Below are positions 8,271 to 17,531 of a stretch of 64,000 bases of DNA, piece after piece. Within the stretch, counting starts at the first letter, position 1; the number at the start of each line of letters is the position of its first letter. A program made the translations under genes and the position numbers. This DNA is from JAEEJA01 sp036343175 (GTDB lineage Bacteria > Bacillota > Clostridia > Lachnospirales > Lachnospiraceae), in NCBI GenBank assembly GCA_036343175.1, contig JAZASR010000005.1, positions 1-64,000 of the forward strand, given 5' to 3'. Below the pieces are notes generated by a model. It searched no databases. It had not been told where the DNA came from and worked only from the letters and a program-made list of their open reading frames with translations.

Positions 8271-10328
8271 ATGATGGAAAATAAAAATAATCTTCCCGGA
8301 GAGTCTGACATTATTCAGAATCCCGGGAATAAAGAAAAGTATTCTGATAATGCAGGTCAGGATACTGCAAATATAAGCCGGGGTGCTGATAATACAAGTC
8401 AGGATACTGCAAATATAAGCCGGGGTGCTGATAATACAATAAATACTGCCGGGCCTGAGATCAAAGAAAAGAAGCCGTATTTTATCATAAGACTGCTCAA
8501 TTTTCTTCTGCCCTTTTTGCTGGTAGTGGTAATATCGATATTTGAATATTATCTGTTGGAGATCATGCTGGGCGATGACGTCAAACAGATCGGACTGGAA
8601 TACGGGCTCAAGAATATCGGCCTGCTGCTTGTATTCAACACAGTGCTGTGCACCATCTTCCAGTACATAAAGCCTGCCCTCATAATTTCCGAGATATTTA
8701 TATTTATCCTGTCTGCGGCTAATTACTTCGTTGAGATGTTCAGAGGCTACGGGATCGTTATCATGGATCTTACAGCCGTCAGGACAGCAGGGAATGTGGC
8801 AGAGTCATATAAATATGAGATACATCAGAATTTTATCATCGGCATCATCATTACTCTTGCTATGATCGGTGCGACGCTCCTTTATAAGGGTAAAAAGCAC
8901 AAATATTTTTCATGGAAGTATATAGGCAGGTCTCTCGTCCTTACCGCTGCTGCAGCGCTTGTCTGCGTCTGGATGGGCATGTCATCATTCTACTTCGGGG
9001 ACGTAAGCTCACTCTATTGGGACCATTCCATAGGCATGACCAAGTATGGATATCTTCTTTATGCTGTCTGCAATGCAAGCTCCGAAAAGGTTACTCCGCC
9101 GGACGGCTACTCTCCGGAAAAAGCTGATCAGATACTGGACGAATATGCTGAGGGCGACGATAAATATAAAGTAAATACAGAGCCTGATTATCCTAAAGAT
9201 CCTAATATTATCATGATCATGAATGAGTCATTTTCAGATCTCAGTGTACTTGGAAATATCAGTACCATGCCCGATTACATCCCGTTCTTCAGTACTCTGA
9301 AAGAGAACACTGTCAAAGGGTATGCGGTCTCTTCTGTTTACGGCGGCTATACTTCTCTTTCAGAATTTGAATTTCTTACAGGAACAAGCAAGGCATTCAT
9401 AAGCGGCAATCCTTATCTGCAATATGTAAAAGATTACATGCCATCTGTTGCCTCCAATATCAAGTGCCAGGACGGCTATGACAATTTTGCCTACGGTATG
9501 CATCCTTACAAGGGCTCGGGTTATAACAGGAATCGTGTATATCCTCTGATGGGCTTCGACGAATTCCTGGACCAGGAGGCATTTGACAAGCCTTATCTCA
9601 TCCGCAAGTACATAAGTGACGAATCTGATTACAAAAAGATAGAAGAGATCTATGAGCACAAGAAAAAGGGTCAGCGTCTCTGCATGTTCAACGTTACTAT
9701 GCAGAATCACAACCCCTATACCATGAATTATTCATTTACAGAACCTATCAGACTCATAAACCCGTCAGGCATGTGGCAGACTGAGCAGTATCTGTCCTTA
9801 ATGAAGCAGTCCGATAATGCTTTGAGAAACCTGATAACATATTTTAAGAATCAGAGCGAACCGACCATCATCCTTATATTCGGAGACCACCAGCCTCATC
9901 TTGAAGATGAGTTCTACCAGTCAGTACTTGGAGTCACACCCGGCAAGATAACGCTTGAGCAGTCTATTGCAGAGCACGAGGTACCTTTCATGATCTGGGC
10001 AAATTATAATATAGGCCAGACCGAGGTCGAAAGGACTTCCATAAACTACCTGCAGACCCTTCTTCTTTCTAAGACCGGTCTCAAAATGACCGATTTCCAG
10101 AGGTTCCTGCTTGATATACAGGGGACAATTCCGAGCCTTTCTGCTACAGGATACTTTACGAACGACGGCAGGCTGCATGACTGGGCAGAGATTCCTAAGG
10201 ACCCCGAGGTCAAAAAAATACTGGACGAATACAAGATCGTCCAGTACAATTACGTCTTCGATAAAAAACACCGCAACACGGAGCACTATGAGCTCAATGC
10301 TGACTCCTGGGCCGGTGCCGGGGAGTAA
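8271..10328 (+). CDS. LTA synthase-family phosphoglycerol/phosphoethanolamine transferase (sulfatase fold)
   Basis: Envelope enzyme of 685 residues likely transferring a phospholipid-derived headgroup to a wall polymer. A polar N-terminal tail (~70 residues, with an exact 14-residue duplication) precedes about five TM segments (residues ~75-245). The extracellular sulfatase-like domain has the metal/nucleophile signatures NESFSD, GGYTSLSEFE (nucleophile Thr near 360), MQNHNPY and FGDHQPH. AGGAG lies 3 bases before ATG 8271 and 6 before ATG 8274, so 8274 is equally possible. A paralog of the same architecture is at 52870-55641. The polymer substrate is not determinable here. Confidence 0.88.
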   Translation: MMENKNNLPGESDIIQNPGNKEKYSDNAGQDTANISRGADNTSQDTANISRGADNTINTAGPEIKEKKPYFIIRLLNFLLPFLLVVVISIFEYYLLEIMLGDDVKQIGLEYGLKNIGLLLVFNTVLCTIFQYIKPALIISEIFIFILSAANYFVEMFRGYGIVIMDLTAVRTAGNVAESYKYEIHQNFIIGIIITLAMIGATLLYKGKKHKYFSWKYIGRSLVLTAAAALVCVWMGMSSFYFGDVSSLYWDHSIGMTKYGYLLYAVCNASSEKVTPPDGYSPEKADQILDEYAEGDDKYKVNTEPDYPKDPNIIMIMNESFSDLSVLGNISTMPDYIPFFSTLKENTVKGYAVSSVYGGYTSLSEFEFLTGTSKAFISGNPYLQYVKDYMPSVASNIKCQDGYDNFAYGMHPYKGSGYNRNRVYPLMGFDEFLDQEAFDKPYLIRKYISDESDYKKIEEIYEHKKKGQRLCMFNVTMQNHNPYTMNYSFTEPIRLINPSGMWQTEQYLSLMKQSDNALRNLITYFKNQSEPTIILIFGDHQPHLEDEFYQSVLGVTPGKITLEQSIAEHEVPFMIWANYNIGQTEVERTSINYLQTLLLSKTGLKMTDFQRFLLDIQGTIPSLSATGYFTNDGRLHDWAEIPKDPEVKKILDEYKIVQYNYVFDKKHRNTEHYELNADSWAGAGE
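8356..8439 (+). repeat. Perfect 42-bp tandem duplication inside the LTA synthase gene
   Basis: Positions 8356-8397 are repeated exactly at 8398-8439, duplicating 14 codons (core QDTANISRGADNT) in the cytoplasmic N-terminal tail. Perfect identity implies recent duplication. Confidence 0.95.
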
Positions 10329-10385
10329 ATTAAAAAGTATATTGGCAATCTGACACCCTGTCATGTCGATGCACAAGAAAGATCA

Positions 10386-11663
10386 TCAAACGGCAATACT
10401 TTCTATAACTTCAGGTCCCTCAAATATACCTTTCAGCTGTTCATTGCTCGGTCCGTATATTCTCATTGTCAGGGAGAATTCATCTTCATCCTTCGGGGCA
10501 GGCAGCCAGTTTGAAAGATATTTTTCATCAGCAGGATGATTCTGCTGAACAAAGATATCTATTGATCCATCTGCATTTCTGAAAAAATCATCAATCATAT
10601 GACTGTTTACAAGATAACGGTCGATTTCATTATCAGCCAGAAACTGGCTTGGCTCTCCGTAAAGAGTAAGTGACCAAAAGAATTTTGCATATGGAATCTT
10701 ATCTTTATAAAAATGTATTCTATAAGCCTTATCGCTCTTTAATGGAACATCACTGTCATATGATGGATATATAGAATCTTCAGCCAAATTTGCTCCATAA
10801 CCCCCATAGGCGATTCTGGCTCTTAAAAGAAAATCGTTTCTATACCAGCCATAATCAATGCCATAAGTCCAACTTCCATTTTTTATATCATTACTCCAAT
10901 TTCCTTTAATCTTCCTTTCTGCATTTTTGCGTCCCTCTTCAAGGAGTCGCCTGTTATTTTCACTGACATTATCAAACCTTCCATTCTCAATATTAATACC
11001 GAATGAGGCAGTCAAATTTTTATAATCCTCTTCTACAAAAGCATCATCAAAAGCAGCCACGAACTCCTTATAATAATCTTCCAGACTAAGATCATCAATA
11101 TAGAAGGTGAAAAGTCTGTCAATATCCTTTCCCCTGTCCTTAAGTCTGTCCGGATATATTGCCTTGAATATGACATTATCCTGAATCGCATTAGCCTTTT
11201 TATAATCTTCGGAATTGAAGGATTCAAGCCTCAGGATAAAGAAATTTCTTGAATCCTGAAGTCTTACCACCTTATAATCCTTATACTCCTCCGGAACAGG
11301 ATCATTTCTATATACAAATATATATTTTCCTTCTGTTTTTCCATTTTTTGAACCCACAGCAAAAGGAATGTCTGTCTTGGTATCAAGTATATCAGCCAGT
11401 ACATACCTGTCCTTTATTTCCGGAAGTTCGAGTATGTAAGGGGAATTCTTTAGCTGTGTCCAGGAAGTGGAATACAGGGTGTCATTATTCGGCCTTACAA
11501 TTGTAAACTTCTCCTTTGCATTGACAAATTTTCTTCCATGGTGCAGAACATACTTGTTTTTTACATTACCACGGCTTAAAACACCGCTTGTTACATATGC
11601 ATATGAATATATAAAAAGTTTTTCTGATGATTCTTCTGAAATTTCTGATAAAATATTGCTCAT
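10386..11663 (-). CDS. DUF1254/DUF1214 domain-containing protein
   Basis: Protein of 425 residues without signal peptide. The N-terminal half resembles DUF1254 (KFTIVRPNNDTLYSTSW, YVLADILDT) and the C-terminal half resembles DUF1214 (GIDYGWYRNDFLLRA, FFWSLTLYGEP, NWLPAP, MRIYGPS). The molecular function of the family is not established. An AGGAGG at the usual distance places the start at the internal ATG 11663, not at the upstream ATG 11705, which lies before that SD. It is AT-rich compared with its neighbours and follows the binding-protein gene by 104 bp on the same strand, possibly as a two-gene unit. Such proteins are uncommon in Clostridia (recollection, not checked), suggesting transfer. 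Confidence 0.8.
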   Translation of the reverse strand: MSNILSEISEESSEKLFIYSYAYVTSGVLSRGNVKNKYVLHHGRKFVNAKEKFTIVRPNNDTLYSTSWTQLKNSPYILELPEIKDRYVLADILDTKTDIPFAVGSKNGKTEGKYIFVYRNDPVPEEYKDYKVVRLQDSRNFFILRLESFNSEDYKKANAIQDNVIFKAIYPDRLKDRGKDIDRLFTFYIDDLSLEDYYKEFVAAFDDAFVEEDYKNLTASFGINIENGRFDNVSENNRRLLEEGRKNAERKIKGNWSNDIKNGSWTYGIDYGWYRNDFLLRARIAYGGYGANLAEDSIYPSYDSDVPLKSDKAYRIHFYKDKIPYAKFFWSLTLYGEPSQFLADNEIDRYLVNSHMIDDFFRNADGSIDIFVQQNHPADEKYLSNWLPAPKDEDEFSLTMRIYGPSNEQLKGIFEGPEVIESIAV

Positions 11664-11767
11664 AATATTACCTCCTAAAATGATAATAGATATAGATACT
11701 GACATAAGGTATAACCAAATATAATGGATTTCTGGCAGAAAAATATTATTACCTATAACTATATTTA

Positions 11768-12835
11768 TTACTTATATGTCACTTTTGATGAATCAATGCT
11801 CTTTAATGCTTCTGCATTAATAAAATCTTTAATAGAGTAGTCCTTATCATAGAACTTATTTTCAGAGCACCAGTTTTCTATGATCTGCAGCCCATCATAG
11901 ACATCCTGATCAAATACGTCAGAACGTACCTCTGCATCAAGGGATACCTCTATGAACTGCTTATCAATTCCATCTTTCTTAGAAATATAATCTATAGTAT
12001 CTTCTCTATTATTTTCTTCATAATCAGCAATCTCTTCAAAAGATTTTAGAAATTTGGCAATTGTTTCTTTATTTCCATTCGCATAAGCATTATTCGCCAT
12101 AAACATATTATTGGTCGTAATTCCGATATCAGCCTGACCAATAAGTTTTTTCCATCCGTAATCTTCCTGCAGCTTTCGTGCTGTTTCTCCAGCTGTCCAG
12201 TATGCTGCAGCCTTTTCAGACTTGGCTAGTGCAAGTACATCAGTCGGTGCTTCCAGCGGAATAATATCCACGTCATTCTTAGTAAACCCTCCCTTTGTAA
12301 AAGTTACACCATTAAAATATTCAAGAACGGTACCCAAAGCCACCATTACTCCTTTTCCTTTGATATCCTCAATCTTTGATACCTGTTCAGGATCTACATA
12401 CAATGCATATGTAGCGGTTTTTGATAAAGGAGCTATGAATCTGAGGTCTGTTTTATCCTGTGTCGAACCTATCCTGTTAATTCCTGCAAAGTCTGCAACG
12501 AATCCAATGTCAAGATTGCCGGCTACGATCTGATTGACACTTTCTATTCCAGATCCAAATTCAGTATATTCAACATTTATTCCATTTTTCTTAAAAATAC
12601 CTTTATCAATTCCTATCTGAGCCTCCCATAAAAGATTGCTAGCTGACAATACTCCCAGCCTTACTGTAGGAAGATCACCTGTACCATTATCAGAAGATAC
12701 CTTTGCAGACACGACAGATTTTTTAGATTGTGAATCAGTCTGAGTACAACCGGTTAATGGCATAACTGCCAGAACAATTGCTTCAACAATTGCAAAAAAT
12801 TTTATCGCCTTAGATTTTAAATTTAATTCTTTCAT
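11768..12835 (-). CDS. ABC transporter substrate-binding lipoprotein, nitrate/sulfonate/taurine (SsuA/NMT1) type
   Basis: Probable extracytoplasmic binding protein of 355 residues. A signal peptide ends in lipobox LTGC (Cys ~30), followed by a Ser/Lys linker and a periplasmic-binding type II fold (VRLGVLSASNLLWEAQIG, GIDKGIFKKNGINVEY, VAGNLDIGFVADFAG). Start ATG 12835 has GGAGG upstream. No permease or ATPase gene is adjacent, so it is an orphan here; the partner may be elsewhere. The ligand is not predictable. It is AT-rich and sits with the DUF1254 gene between the rib terminator and the LTA synthase gene. Confidence 0.85.
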   Translation of the reverse strand: MKELNLKSKAIKFFAIVEAIVLAVMPLTGCTQTDSQSKKSVVSAKVSSDNGTGDLPTVRLGVLSASNLLWEAQIGIDKGIFKKNGINVEYTEFGSGIESVNQIVAGNLDIGFVADFAGINRIGSTQDKTDLRFIAPLSKTATYALYVDPEQVSKIEDIKGKGVMVALGTVLEYFNGVTFTKGGFTKNDVDIIPLEAPTDVLALAKSEKAAAYWTAGETARKLQEDYGWKKLIGQADIGITTNNMFMANNAYANGNKETIAKFLKSFEEIADYEENNREDTIDYISKKDGIDKQFIEVSLDAEVRSDVFDQDVYDGLQIIENWCSENKFYDKDYSIKDFINAEALKSIDSSKVTYK

Positions 12836-13034
12836 ACCTTTGTTCCTCCATAAATATTACTAATAGATTCGGTCGAACCATTTAACAAATAAAATATTAA
12901 ATTAAAAAAAGATGAATTCAACAAGAATATCAAAAAAGTTATATTTTTCATAACATCTACATTATATATTATTTGGAAATATGTGATTTTGATAATAAAG
13001 AATTGCATAAAAGCACTAATAATAGGATCTGTCT
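12836..13034. other. AT-rich intergenic region upstream of the binding-protein gene
   Basis: About 200 bp of very AT-rich sequence with no gene. It must contain the promoter of the binding-protein gene; a TATAAT on the minus strand lacks a convincing -35 partner. A small near-palindrome around TTCGGTCGAA (about 12870) lies in the leader and could be an operator, but nothing else supports that. Confidence 0.4.
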
Positions 13035-13077
13035 AAAAAAAACGCCCTGATTATAGCGACTTCACAATAACCAGAGC
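13035..13077 (-). terminator. Rho-independent terminator of the riboflavin operon
   Basis: On the minus strand GCTCTGGTTAT pairs with ATAATCAGGGC (one G-T pair, one bulge) and is followed by eight T. It lies about 100 bp past the ribH stop. Confidence 0.85.
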
Positions 13078-13180
13078 AAATATTAGTATGATAATTCAAA
13101 AAATTCTATTTTGTTCAATTTTTTTTTGCAGATAATACAAAATTTTATCAAATTTCATCTGCAAAATTATAAGCCTGTTT

Positions 13181-13642
13181 TCAGATCTGCCTGCTGACTC
13201 CGATCATCTCGAGTGCGGAGAGTGCGCAGTCATAGCCCTTGTTGCCTGCTTTTGTGCCGGCGCGCTCTACTGCCTGCTCTATGGTATCTGTCGTAAGTAC
13301 GCCGAAGAGGCATGGAACGCCTGTATTGAATGATACCTGGGCAACTCCCTTTGATACTTCAGCGCATACGTAATCATAGTGGCTTGTCTGACCGCGTATA
13401 ACTGCTCCAAGGCAGATGACAGCATCATATTTGCCTGATTCCGCGAGCTTCTTTGCTATTGACGGGATCTCGAATGCACCTGGTACGTAAACAAGTGTGA
13501 TGTCGTCATCATTCACGTCATGACGTACCAGTCCGTCGCGTGCGCCCTCGATGAGCTTTGAAACTATAAACTCATTGAACCTTGATGCGACGAGTGCGAT
13601 GTGATAGCCTTCATTAACTAATTTTCCTTCAATGATCTTCAT
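13181..13642 (-). CDS. ribH: 6,7-dimethyl-8-ribityllumazine synthase
   Basis: Condenses 5-amino-6-ribitylamino-uracil with 3,4-dihydroxybutanone phosphate, the penultimate step of riboflavin synthesis. It has 153 residues, normal length. Motifs are SRFNEFI near the N-terminus, VPGAFEIP and CLGAVIRGQTSHYDYV with the catalytic His. Last gene of the ribD-ribE-ribBA-ribH operon, 99 bp after ribBA and followed by a terminator. Start ATG 13642 is preceded by AAAGGA. Confidence 0.97.
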   Translation of the reverse strand: MKIIEGKLVNEGYHIALVASRFNEFIVSKLIEGARDGLVRHDVNDDDITLVYVPGAFEIPSIAKKLAESGKYDAVICLGAVIRGQTSHYDYVCAEVSKGVAQVSFNTGVPCLFGVLTTDTIEQAVERAGTKAGNKGYDCALSALEMIGVSRQI

Positions 13643-13741
13643 GGTGTTTATTCCTTTCTTTATGCAGGCAATATTAATGCCTGGTGTTATAAAAAATGTT
13701 ATCCGCTTTATGGTACTTATGGCTGGTTACCAGTATAAGTA

Positions 13742-15010
13742 TCACAGATTGAGTATATGCCCCATCTTTTCCTGCTTTGTCTTAAGATAGAATGCATCAT
13801 ATTTGCCTGGCTGCATGATGATAGGCACACGCTTTACGATCCTTAAGTCAAAGCCTTCAAGCCCGTAGATCTTTGCCGGATTGTTGGTAATGAGCTCAAG
13901 TTCATGTATGCCAAGGTCAGTGAGTATCTGAGTACCCACTGTATAGTCACGGGCGTCCTCCGGGAAACCAAGCTTTAAGTTGGCTTCTACTGTGTCATAA
14001 CCCTGATCCTGAAGCTGGTAGGCGCGGATCTTATTGATAAGACCTATGCCGCGGCCCTCCTGTCTTAAGTAGAGAAGGACCCCTCTTCCACGCTTCTGTA
14101 TCATCTTCATAGCCGCGTCATACTGCTGGCCGCAGTCGCAGCGCATGGAACCCAATGCATCACCTGTAAGACATTCTGAGTGGACACGGCAGAGAACAGG
14201 CTTGCCGTCTGTGATGTCGCCCTTGACGAGTGCCACGTGGTGCTCTCCATTTATCTTATTCACATAGCCGTAGATCATAAAATCACCATATCTGGTAGGC
14301 ATCTTGGCCTTTGCCACACACTCTACAATCTTCTCATGCTTCTTTCTGTATTTTATGAGATCTCTGATACAGCCGAACCTGAGGCCGTGCTCTCTCGCAA
14401 AGCCGATCAGATCATTGAGCCTTGCCATGCGGCCGTCATCCTTCATGATCTCACAGCAGAGTCCTACAGGCTTAAGGCCTGCTGCCTTCATAAGGTCTAC
14501 AGTGGCCTCTGTGTGACCATTTCTCTCGAATACTCCGCCGTGAACAGCCTTGAGAGGGAACATATGACCAGGACGTCTGAAATCATCAGGTCTGGCGCCG
14601 GGCTCTACTACCTTTCTTGCTGTCATAGCGCGCTCTTCAGCAGAGATACCAGTAGTTGTGTCCACATGGTCGATAGAGACTGTAAATGCCGTACAATGGT
14701 TGTCCGTATTATTGTCCGTCATCTGCCAGAGGTCCAGCTTTCTTGTATATTCCTCGTCCATAGGCATACAGATAAGACCTCTTGCATATTTGGCCATGAA
14801 GTTTACGTTTTCGAGAGTAGCATGCTCTGCAGCACAGATAACATCTCCCTCATTCTCGCGGTCTGTGTCATCGACCATGACAACTATCTTCCCCGCCTTG
14901 AGGTCTCCAAGGATATCCTCGATACTGTCGAATGTAAAGCCTGCATATTCATCCTCATATGGCTTCTCAGGGATGTCAAGCTTAAGATCCTCCTCAAATT
15001 TCTCTGTCAT
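13742..15010 (-). CDS. ribBA: Bifunctional 3,4-dihydroxy-2-butanone-4-phosphate synthase / GTP cyclohydrolase II
   Basis: Supplies both precursors of lumazine. It has 422 residues. The N-terminal RibB domain has the acidic loop VDDTDRENEGD and RRPGHMFPL; the C-terminal RibA domain has the zinc cysteines in SECLTGDALGSMRCDCG, plus YLRQEGRGIGL and NNPAKIYGLEG. Both halves look intact. Start ATG 15010 follows AAGGAGG. Only 13 bp separate it from ribE upstream, consistent with one transcript under the FMN riboswitch. Confidence 0.97.
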   Translation of the reverse strand: MTEKFEEDLKLDIPEKPYEDEYAGFTFDSIEDILGDLKAGKIVVMVDDTDRENEGDVICAAEHATLENVNFMAKYARGLICMPMDEEYTRKLDLWQMTDNNTDNHCTAFTVSIDHVDTTTGISAEERAMTARKVVEPGARPDDFRRPGHMFPLKAVHGGVFERNGHTEATVDLMKAAGLKPVGLCCEIMKDDGRMARLNDLIGFAREHGLRFGCIRDLIKYRKKHEKIVECVAKAKMPTRYGDFMIYGYVNKINGEHHVALVKGDITDGKPVLCRVHSECLTGDALGSMRCDCGQQYDAAMKMIQKRGRGVLLYLRQEGRGIGLINKIRAYQLQDQGYDTVEANLKLGFPEDARDYTVGTQILTDLGIHELELITNNPAKIYGLEGFDLRIVKRVPIIMQPGKYDAFYLKTKQEKMGHILNL

Positions 15011-15023
15011 TTATCTATCCTCC

Positions 15024-15746
15024 TTAAATAAAACCATTCTTCGTAAGAGTCTCAACTGTAAGAGATCCTTCGCTTCGCAATACTATAGGATCTGAGGCTT
15101 TTGAACGGTGCGCGTAAGCGCTGTCCTTTTGTATTGCATCTGCAAGACCGCGGTCTGCCTTAAAATTTACCAGGCGCTCTACGTATTTGCCTATAATGTC
15201 ATTCTCAAGATTTACCGGATCTCCTTTTTCCTTTGTGGTAAGTGTCGTGGCAATTCCGGTATGAGGAATGATGGATACGCTGAAGTCACCTCCGGTTACT
15301 CCTGCAACTGTAAGGCTTATGCCGTCTATCGCGATCGATCCTTTCTCAACTACATATTTCATGATGTTCTGCGGTGCCTTTATCCTTATCCAGACGGCTT
15401 CCCCCTCAGGCTTTTTTTCCATTATCTCGCCTGTCCCGTCTATATGACCCGATACTATGTGGCCTCCCATCCTTTCAGTCGGAAGAAGGGCTCTTTCAAG
15501 ATTAACACGGGACCCTGCCCGAAACTTACTGAAGGCCGTCCTTCTCATGGTCTCTCCCATGGCAAAGGCCTGAAAAGCAGATGAAGAAATGCCTGTAACT
15601 GTCAGGCAGACACCATTTACAGCTATGCTGTCGCCGATCTTCGTGCCTTCAAGCACCTTTTTAGCATTTATTACCAGATCCGTATTGGCGCCGTTTCTCT
15701 TCATGGACTTTATAGTCCCTGTTTCTTCTATTATTCCTGTGAACAT
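15024..15746 (-). CDS. ribE: Riboflavin synthase, alpha subunit
   Basis: Dismutates two lumazines to riboflavin. Two lumazine-binding repeats are visible, starting with MFTGIIEETG and the GDSIAVNGVCLTV motif in repeat 1 and KGSIAIDGISLTV in repeat 2. At 240 residues it is about 20-25 longer than typical because of a C-terminal extension after NFKADR. Start ATG 15746 is behind GAGGAG, 10 bp after the ribD stop. Confidence 0.97.
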   Translation of the reverse strand: MFTGIIEETGTIKSMKRNGANTDLVINAKKVLEGTKIGDSIAVNGVCLTVTGISSSAFQAFAMGETMRRTAFSKFRAGSRVNLERALLPTERMGGHIVSGHIDGTGEIMEKKPEGEAVWIRIKAPQNIMKYVVEKGSIAIDGISLTVAGVTGGDFSVSIIPHTGIATTLTTKEKGDPVNLENDIIGKYVERLVNFKADRGLADAIQKDSAYAHRSKASDPIVLRSEGSLTVETLTKNGFI

Positions 15747-15756
15747 ATTTCTCCTC

Positions 15757-16956
15757 TCATGCCTTCACATAGTTAAGCAGCAGGTCATCTCCGAACTTTT
15801 TTGAATTCTCAAGCTTAAGTTTTACGCATTCATCAGGTGTTCTGACGCCCAGCCCTTCTACTGCTGTAGGTGCTTCTGCCCCTCCGAATATCTTCGGGGC
15901 CACAAAACAGGATACATGATCAACTATTGCCTCTGTAAATGCTGATGAAGCAAGGGTACCGCCGCATTCAAGGAGGACTCCTGAATACTTTTGCTCTCCT
16001 AAGTACTTTATGATGGACCTAAGACTCAGCATTCCTTCCACAAGATCAGACTTTGGAAAAGTCATGACCTGTACATTATGTGCCTTCAGCTCCTGTATCT
16101 TTACAGGGTCGGCTCCCGGAAGTACTGCAATAATAGTCTTATATTTATCGGCGCTATTAACTATCCTGCTGTCAACAGGGATCCTCAGATAAGAATCGCA
16201 GATAACTCTGACCGGGCTCCTGCCGCAGGAGCCGACGAAGGGGTTATTCCTTTCCGGGGCAAGGTCAGAAATATCCATACCTGCAAGCTCATCCGGAACT
16301 TCATCAAGCCTTGTATTCAGCATCGGATCATCCTTAAGGACAGTACCTATACCTGTCATGATCACAGGATAATGATTGCGCATGCGATGAACCTGATACC
16401 GGGATAAAGGTCCGCTTATCCATTTGCTCTCACCTGTTGCACAGGCGGTCTTCCCATCAAGTGTGACTGCTGTTTTAAAGTCAACATATGGCAGACCTGT
16501 CGTAATATAGTGAAAAAACATTTCATTAATGGCATCACATTCCTCTCTGAGAAGTCCTTCATGTACTGTAAGACCTGCGTCACGAAGCTGCTTTGCACCC
16601 TTACCCGATACAAGGGGGTTCGGGTCGAATGAGCCTGTATACACCTCTTTAATGCCTGCTTTTATTATGGCCTCAGTACATGGAGGCTGTTTGCCAAAGT
16701 GGCAGCATGGCTCGAGAGTAACATACATCTTTGCTCCCCTGACATCCACGTCATTTTCTGCTGCATTTTTAAGAGCATCCCGCTCAGCATGGAGCTCCCC
16801 GCATTTATGATGATAGCCCTCTGCTATTACCCTTCCATCGCGGACAATGACCGCTCCGACGAGCGGATTGGGATCAGCAGCACCGCTGCCTTTCACCGCA
16901 AGGGATAAGGCCCGCTGCATGAAGCTCTCATCTTCCAAAGTAAATTTCTCACCCAT
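15757..16956 (-). CDS. ribD: Bifunctional riboflavin biosynthesis deaminase/reductase
   Basis: Deaminates and then reduces the pyrimidine intermediate of riboflavin synthesis. The N-terminal cytidine-deaminase-like domain has HAERDAL and EPCCHFGKQPPC zinc motifs; the C-terminal reductase domain has the VDFKTAVTLDGK substrate loop. ATG 16956 lies at good distance from AGGCAGG, whereas GTG 16965 overlaps that SD; the protein is 399 residues from the ATG. First gene of the operon, about 130 bp downstream of the riboswitch terminator. Confidence 0.96.
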   Translation of the reverse strand: MGEKFTLEDESFMQRALSLAVKGSGAADPNPLVGAVIVRDGRVIAEGYHHKCGELHAERDALKNAAENDVDVRGAKMYVTLEPCCHFGKQPPCTEAIIKAGIKEVYTGSFDPNPLVSGKGAKQLRDAGLTVHEGLLREECDAINEMFFHYITTGLPYVDFKTAVTLDGKTACATGESKWISGPLSRYQVHRMRNHYPVIMTGIGTVLKDDPMLNTRLDEVPDELAGMDISDLAPERNNPFVGSCGRSPVRVICDSYLRIPVDSRIVNSADKYKTIIAVLPGADPVKIQELKAHNVQVMTFPKSDLVEGMLSLRSIIKYLGEQKYSGVLLECGGTLASSAFTEAIVDHVSCFVAPKIFGGAEAPTAVEGLGVRTPDECVKLKLENSKKFGDDLLLNYVKA

Positions 16957-17088
16957 AGTAAACACCTGCCTTTACATCTGACACCATTAAAGGTCTTAGA
17001 GTACTAAAATATTTTTAATATTATTAAGCCTGATATGTAAATTTGCTTAAAGACCGGAAGTCTTAAATATCATGAGCAGAAATCAGGC

Positions 17089-17121
17089 AAAAAAAAGCCC
17101 CAAGGATCGATCCTTAAGGGC
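17089..17121 (-). terminator. Intrinsic terminator of the FMN riboswitch expression platform
   Basis: On the minus strand GCCCTTAAGGAT and ATCCTTGGGGC form a stem followed by eight T, between the FMN aptamer and ribD. This is the expected attenuator: FMN binding should favour termination before ribD. Confidence 0.88.
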
Positions 17122-17250
17122 GTTGATTTCAAAAACAAAAGCATGATGCGGCCGACTTGTCAACTGATAACAGAAGTCGAAATAAATGCTTACGGACGGG
17201 CAAGCATCCTTTAGCTTCATGAGTCTTTATAAGGCCTCCATACATGCACA

Positions 17251-17403
17251 TCTTCTCTCATCCAGACTATACTGTCGGTACCGGAATCTCACCAGTTCGT
17301 GCCTTCGTATAAAAGCCGCTTAAGATCTACATACTTAAACCGGGCTCAAATACAGAAGCTTGCGGACTTTACCGCCGGTCGGAAATTTCATCCCGCCTTG
17401 AAG
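17251..17403 (-). promoter_or_regulatory. FMN riboswitch (RFN element) controlling ribD-ribE-ribBA-ribH
   Basis: The minus strand carries the conserved RFN sequence blocks in order: GGCGGGATGAAATTTCCGAC, CGGCGGTAAAGTCCGC, GGTGAGATTCCGGTACCGAC, then AGTATAGTCTGGATGAGAGA. A 153-nt span and variable P3-like arm match the class. The downstream terminator indicates transcriptional control. Confidence 0.97.
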
Positions 17404-17413
17404 AACAAAATGT

Positions 17414-17442
17414 ATTATAGACGAATATCCTCGCTTTTTCAA
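17414..17442 (-). promoter_or_regulatory. Promoter of the riboswitch/riboflavin operon
   Basis: On the minus strand TTGAAA and TATAAT are separated by 17 bases, placing the start point just before the FMN aptamer. This makes the rib operon a unit separate from ribF upstream. Confidence 0.8.
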
Positions 17443-17531
17443 GCAAATATGGAGCAGGATTTCTAATATCTTTGTAAAATTTATTATAATACGGACGGCG
17501 GTTTTTTAATCCGACAGCGAATTTATGGATA

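Noticed and set aside
14180..15031. 283-codon plus-strand frame opposite ribBA
   Set aside because: Antisense shadow of a clear ribBA gene; no SD or family motif.
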